Assembly: GCA_021160765.1 (NCBI GenBank)
Contig: JAGHBW010000057.1
Coordinates: 1 to 6,366, forward strand
DNA from: Thermoplasmata archaeon
GTDB lineage: Archaea; Thermoplasmatota; Penumbrarchaeia; Penumbrarchaeales; EX4484-36
Direction of reading: 5' to 3'
DNA length: 6,366 bases
In this document: positions 6,182 through 6,366 of the stretch, piece by piece
How positions within the stretch are numbered: the stretch's first letter is position 1
How the letters are laid out: every line of letters starts with the position of its first letter
Translations under genes and position numbers: made by a program
The notes under the pieces: model-generated
The model's database searches: none
What the model was told of the DNA's origin: nothing
What the model saw: the letters and a program-made list of their open reading frames with translations, nothing else

Positions 6182-6204
6182 AGAGTGGGTCACTCTCCCC
6201 ACTC
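6182..6204. repeat. overlapping inverted repeats with two alternative hairpins
   Basis: GAGTGGG (6183-6189) pairs with CCCACTC (6198-6204) over an 8-base loop. AGAGTG (6182-6187) also pairs with CACTCT (6191-6196) over a 3-base loop. The two share their left arm and so exclude each other. They fall inside the calcium-motif relic, where codons need not explain them. Confidence 0.4.
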
Positions 6205-6272
6205 ACATCTATGTCATAATGACCATTCTGATTTGTTGTTTGTTGGTCAAGATAAGAATTACACATGATACC

Positions 6273-6303
6273 ACTCATTCTAATTCGACTGGATAGAATG
6301 AGT
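6273..6303. repeat. 10-bp perfect inverted repeat at the minus-strand gene end
   Basis: ACTCATTCTA (6273-6282) is the exact reverse complement of TAGAATGAGT (6294-6303), with an 11-base loop. The left arm contains the stop codon (TAG, minus strand, 6280-6282) of the gene entering from the right. The right arm's GAATG (6296-6300) can alternatively pair with CATTC at 6306-6310. It may protect or terminate the minus-strand transcript, or mark an old junction. Confidence 0.5.
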
Positions 6304-6366
6304 TTCATTCCTCTCAATGACTATTCCTTTTTCCTTTAACGTTTCTATAAGTTTCATCAGTGACTC
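6280..6366 (-). CDS. C-terminal end of a gene entering from the right edge (partial)
   Basis: From the right edge, the minus strand reads ESLMKLIETLKEKGIVIERN and then ETHSIQSN with a TAG at 6280-6282. The pattern of an amphipathic helix (SLMKLIETLKEKG) followed by a short strand (IVIERN) is protein-like and would suit the end of a small regulator or enzyme, but 28 residues do not identify it. It converges on the protease gene, with 173 bases between the two stop codons. Confidence 0.4.
   Translation of the reverse strand, partial: ESLMKLIETLKEKGIVIERNETHSIQSN

Larger units (their letters stand above)
6126..6266 (-). pseudogene. relic of a calcium-binding surface protein (thrombospondin type 3-like motif)
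   Basis: On the minus strand the reading GHYDIDVSGESDPLCS is followed by DTDHDGIKDSD (6144-6176) and SFNRIF. Alternating Asp with Asp-Gly matches the 'DPLxxDTDxDGIxDxDE' calcium-binding repeats common in large archaeal and bacterial surface proteins. Only one unit remains. The open frame begins at an unconvincing TTG (6317) and ends by running into the antisense of the protease gene (6087), with no signal peptide, membrane segment or Shine-Dalgarno. I read it as a fragment left by deletion of a larger gene, not a working 76-residue protein. A chance match is possible but unlikely given the length of the motif. Confidence 0.45.

Noticed and set aside
6087..6317. Treating the whole 76-residue minus-strand frame as an intact gene
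   Set aside because: Weak TTG start, no ribosome site, and its end runs into antisense protease sequence. Only the calcium-motif part looks like former coding sequence, so it is listed as a relic.
1..6366. CRISPR array, tRNA, rRNA, transposase or integrase
   Set aside because: No regularly spaced direct DNA repeats, no tRNA-like cloverleaf noticed by eye, and no transposase or integrase motif in any supported frame.

Overview
This window looks like a piece of an archaeal chromosome, probably euryarchaeal (Thermoplasmata-like or a related lineage; the lineage is an inference). Three things point that way. Promoters have the archaeal purine-rich BRE plus TATA form, and some lie so close to the start codon that a leaderless mRNA is expected. 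The rmuC remnant resembles archaeal RmuC proteins. The largest gene encodes a membrane-anchored, sequon-rich M6 metallopeptidase with NEW3-like Ig modules.

Layout, left to right. Positions 1-54 may hold the last codons of an upstream gene. Positions 179-548 hold a broken rmuC-like gene: the N-terminal membrane anchor and start of the RmuC domain can be read, but only by changing frame, and the central core is deleted. Positions 649-2082 encode an AT-rich, solitary gamma-class DNA N6-adenine methyltransferase (motif NPPY) with no restriction endonuclease beside it. Its stop overlaps by 7 bases the start of a TrmO-family tRNA methyltransferase gene (2076-2567). A small unrecognised membrane protein follows (2621-2854). 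A strong TATA element at 2878-2887 then drives the 1065-residue surface protease (2909-6106): signal peptide, M6 catalytic domain with HEFGH, five evenly spaced beta-sandwich modules, one transmembrane helix and a short helical cytoplasmic tail.

The last 260 bases are non-coding on the plus strand. On the minus strand they hold the apparent C-terminal end of a gene entering from the right (6280-6366), a relic carrying one thrombospondin-type-3-like calcium-binding motif (6126-6266), several perfect inverted repeats, and a T-run that could end minus-strand transcription.

Functionally the window is a mosaic rather than one pathway. The left part looks like an accessory site: a gene wreck beside an AT-rich methyltransferase. 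The middle is tRNA modification. The right part is a cell-surface protease next to debris of another calcium-binding surface protein. I see no CRISPR array, tRNA, rRNA, transposase or integrase. The least ordinary items are the rmuC wreck, the DNA/tRNA methyltransferase overlap, and the architecture of the protease.
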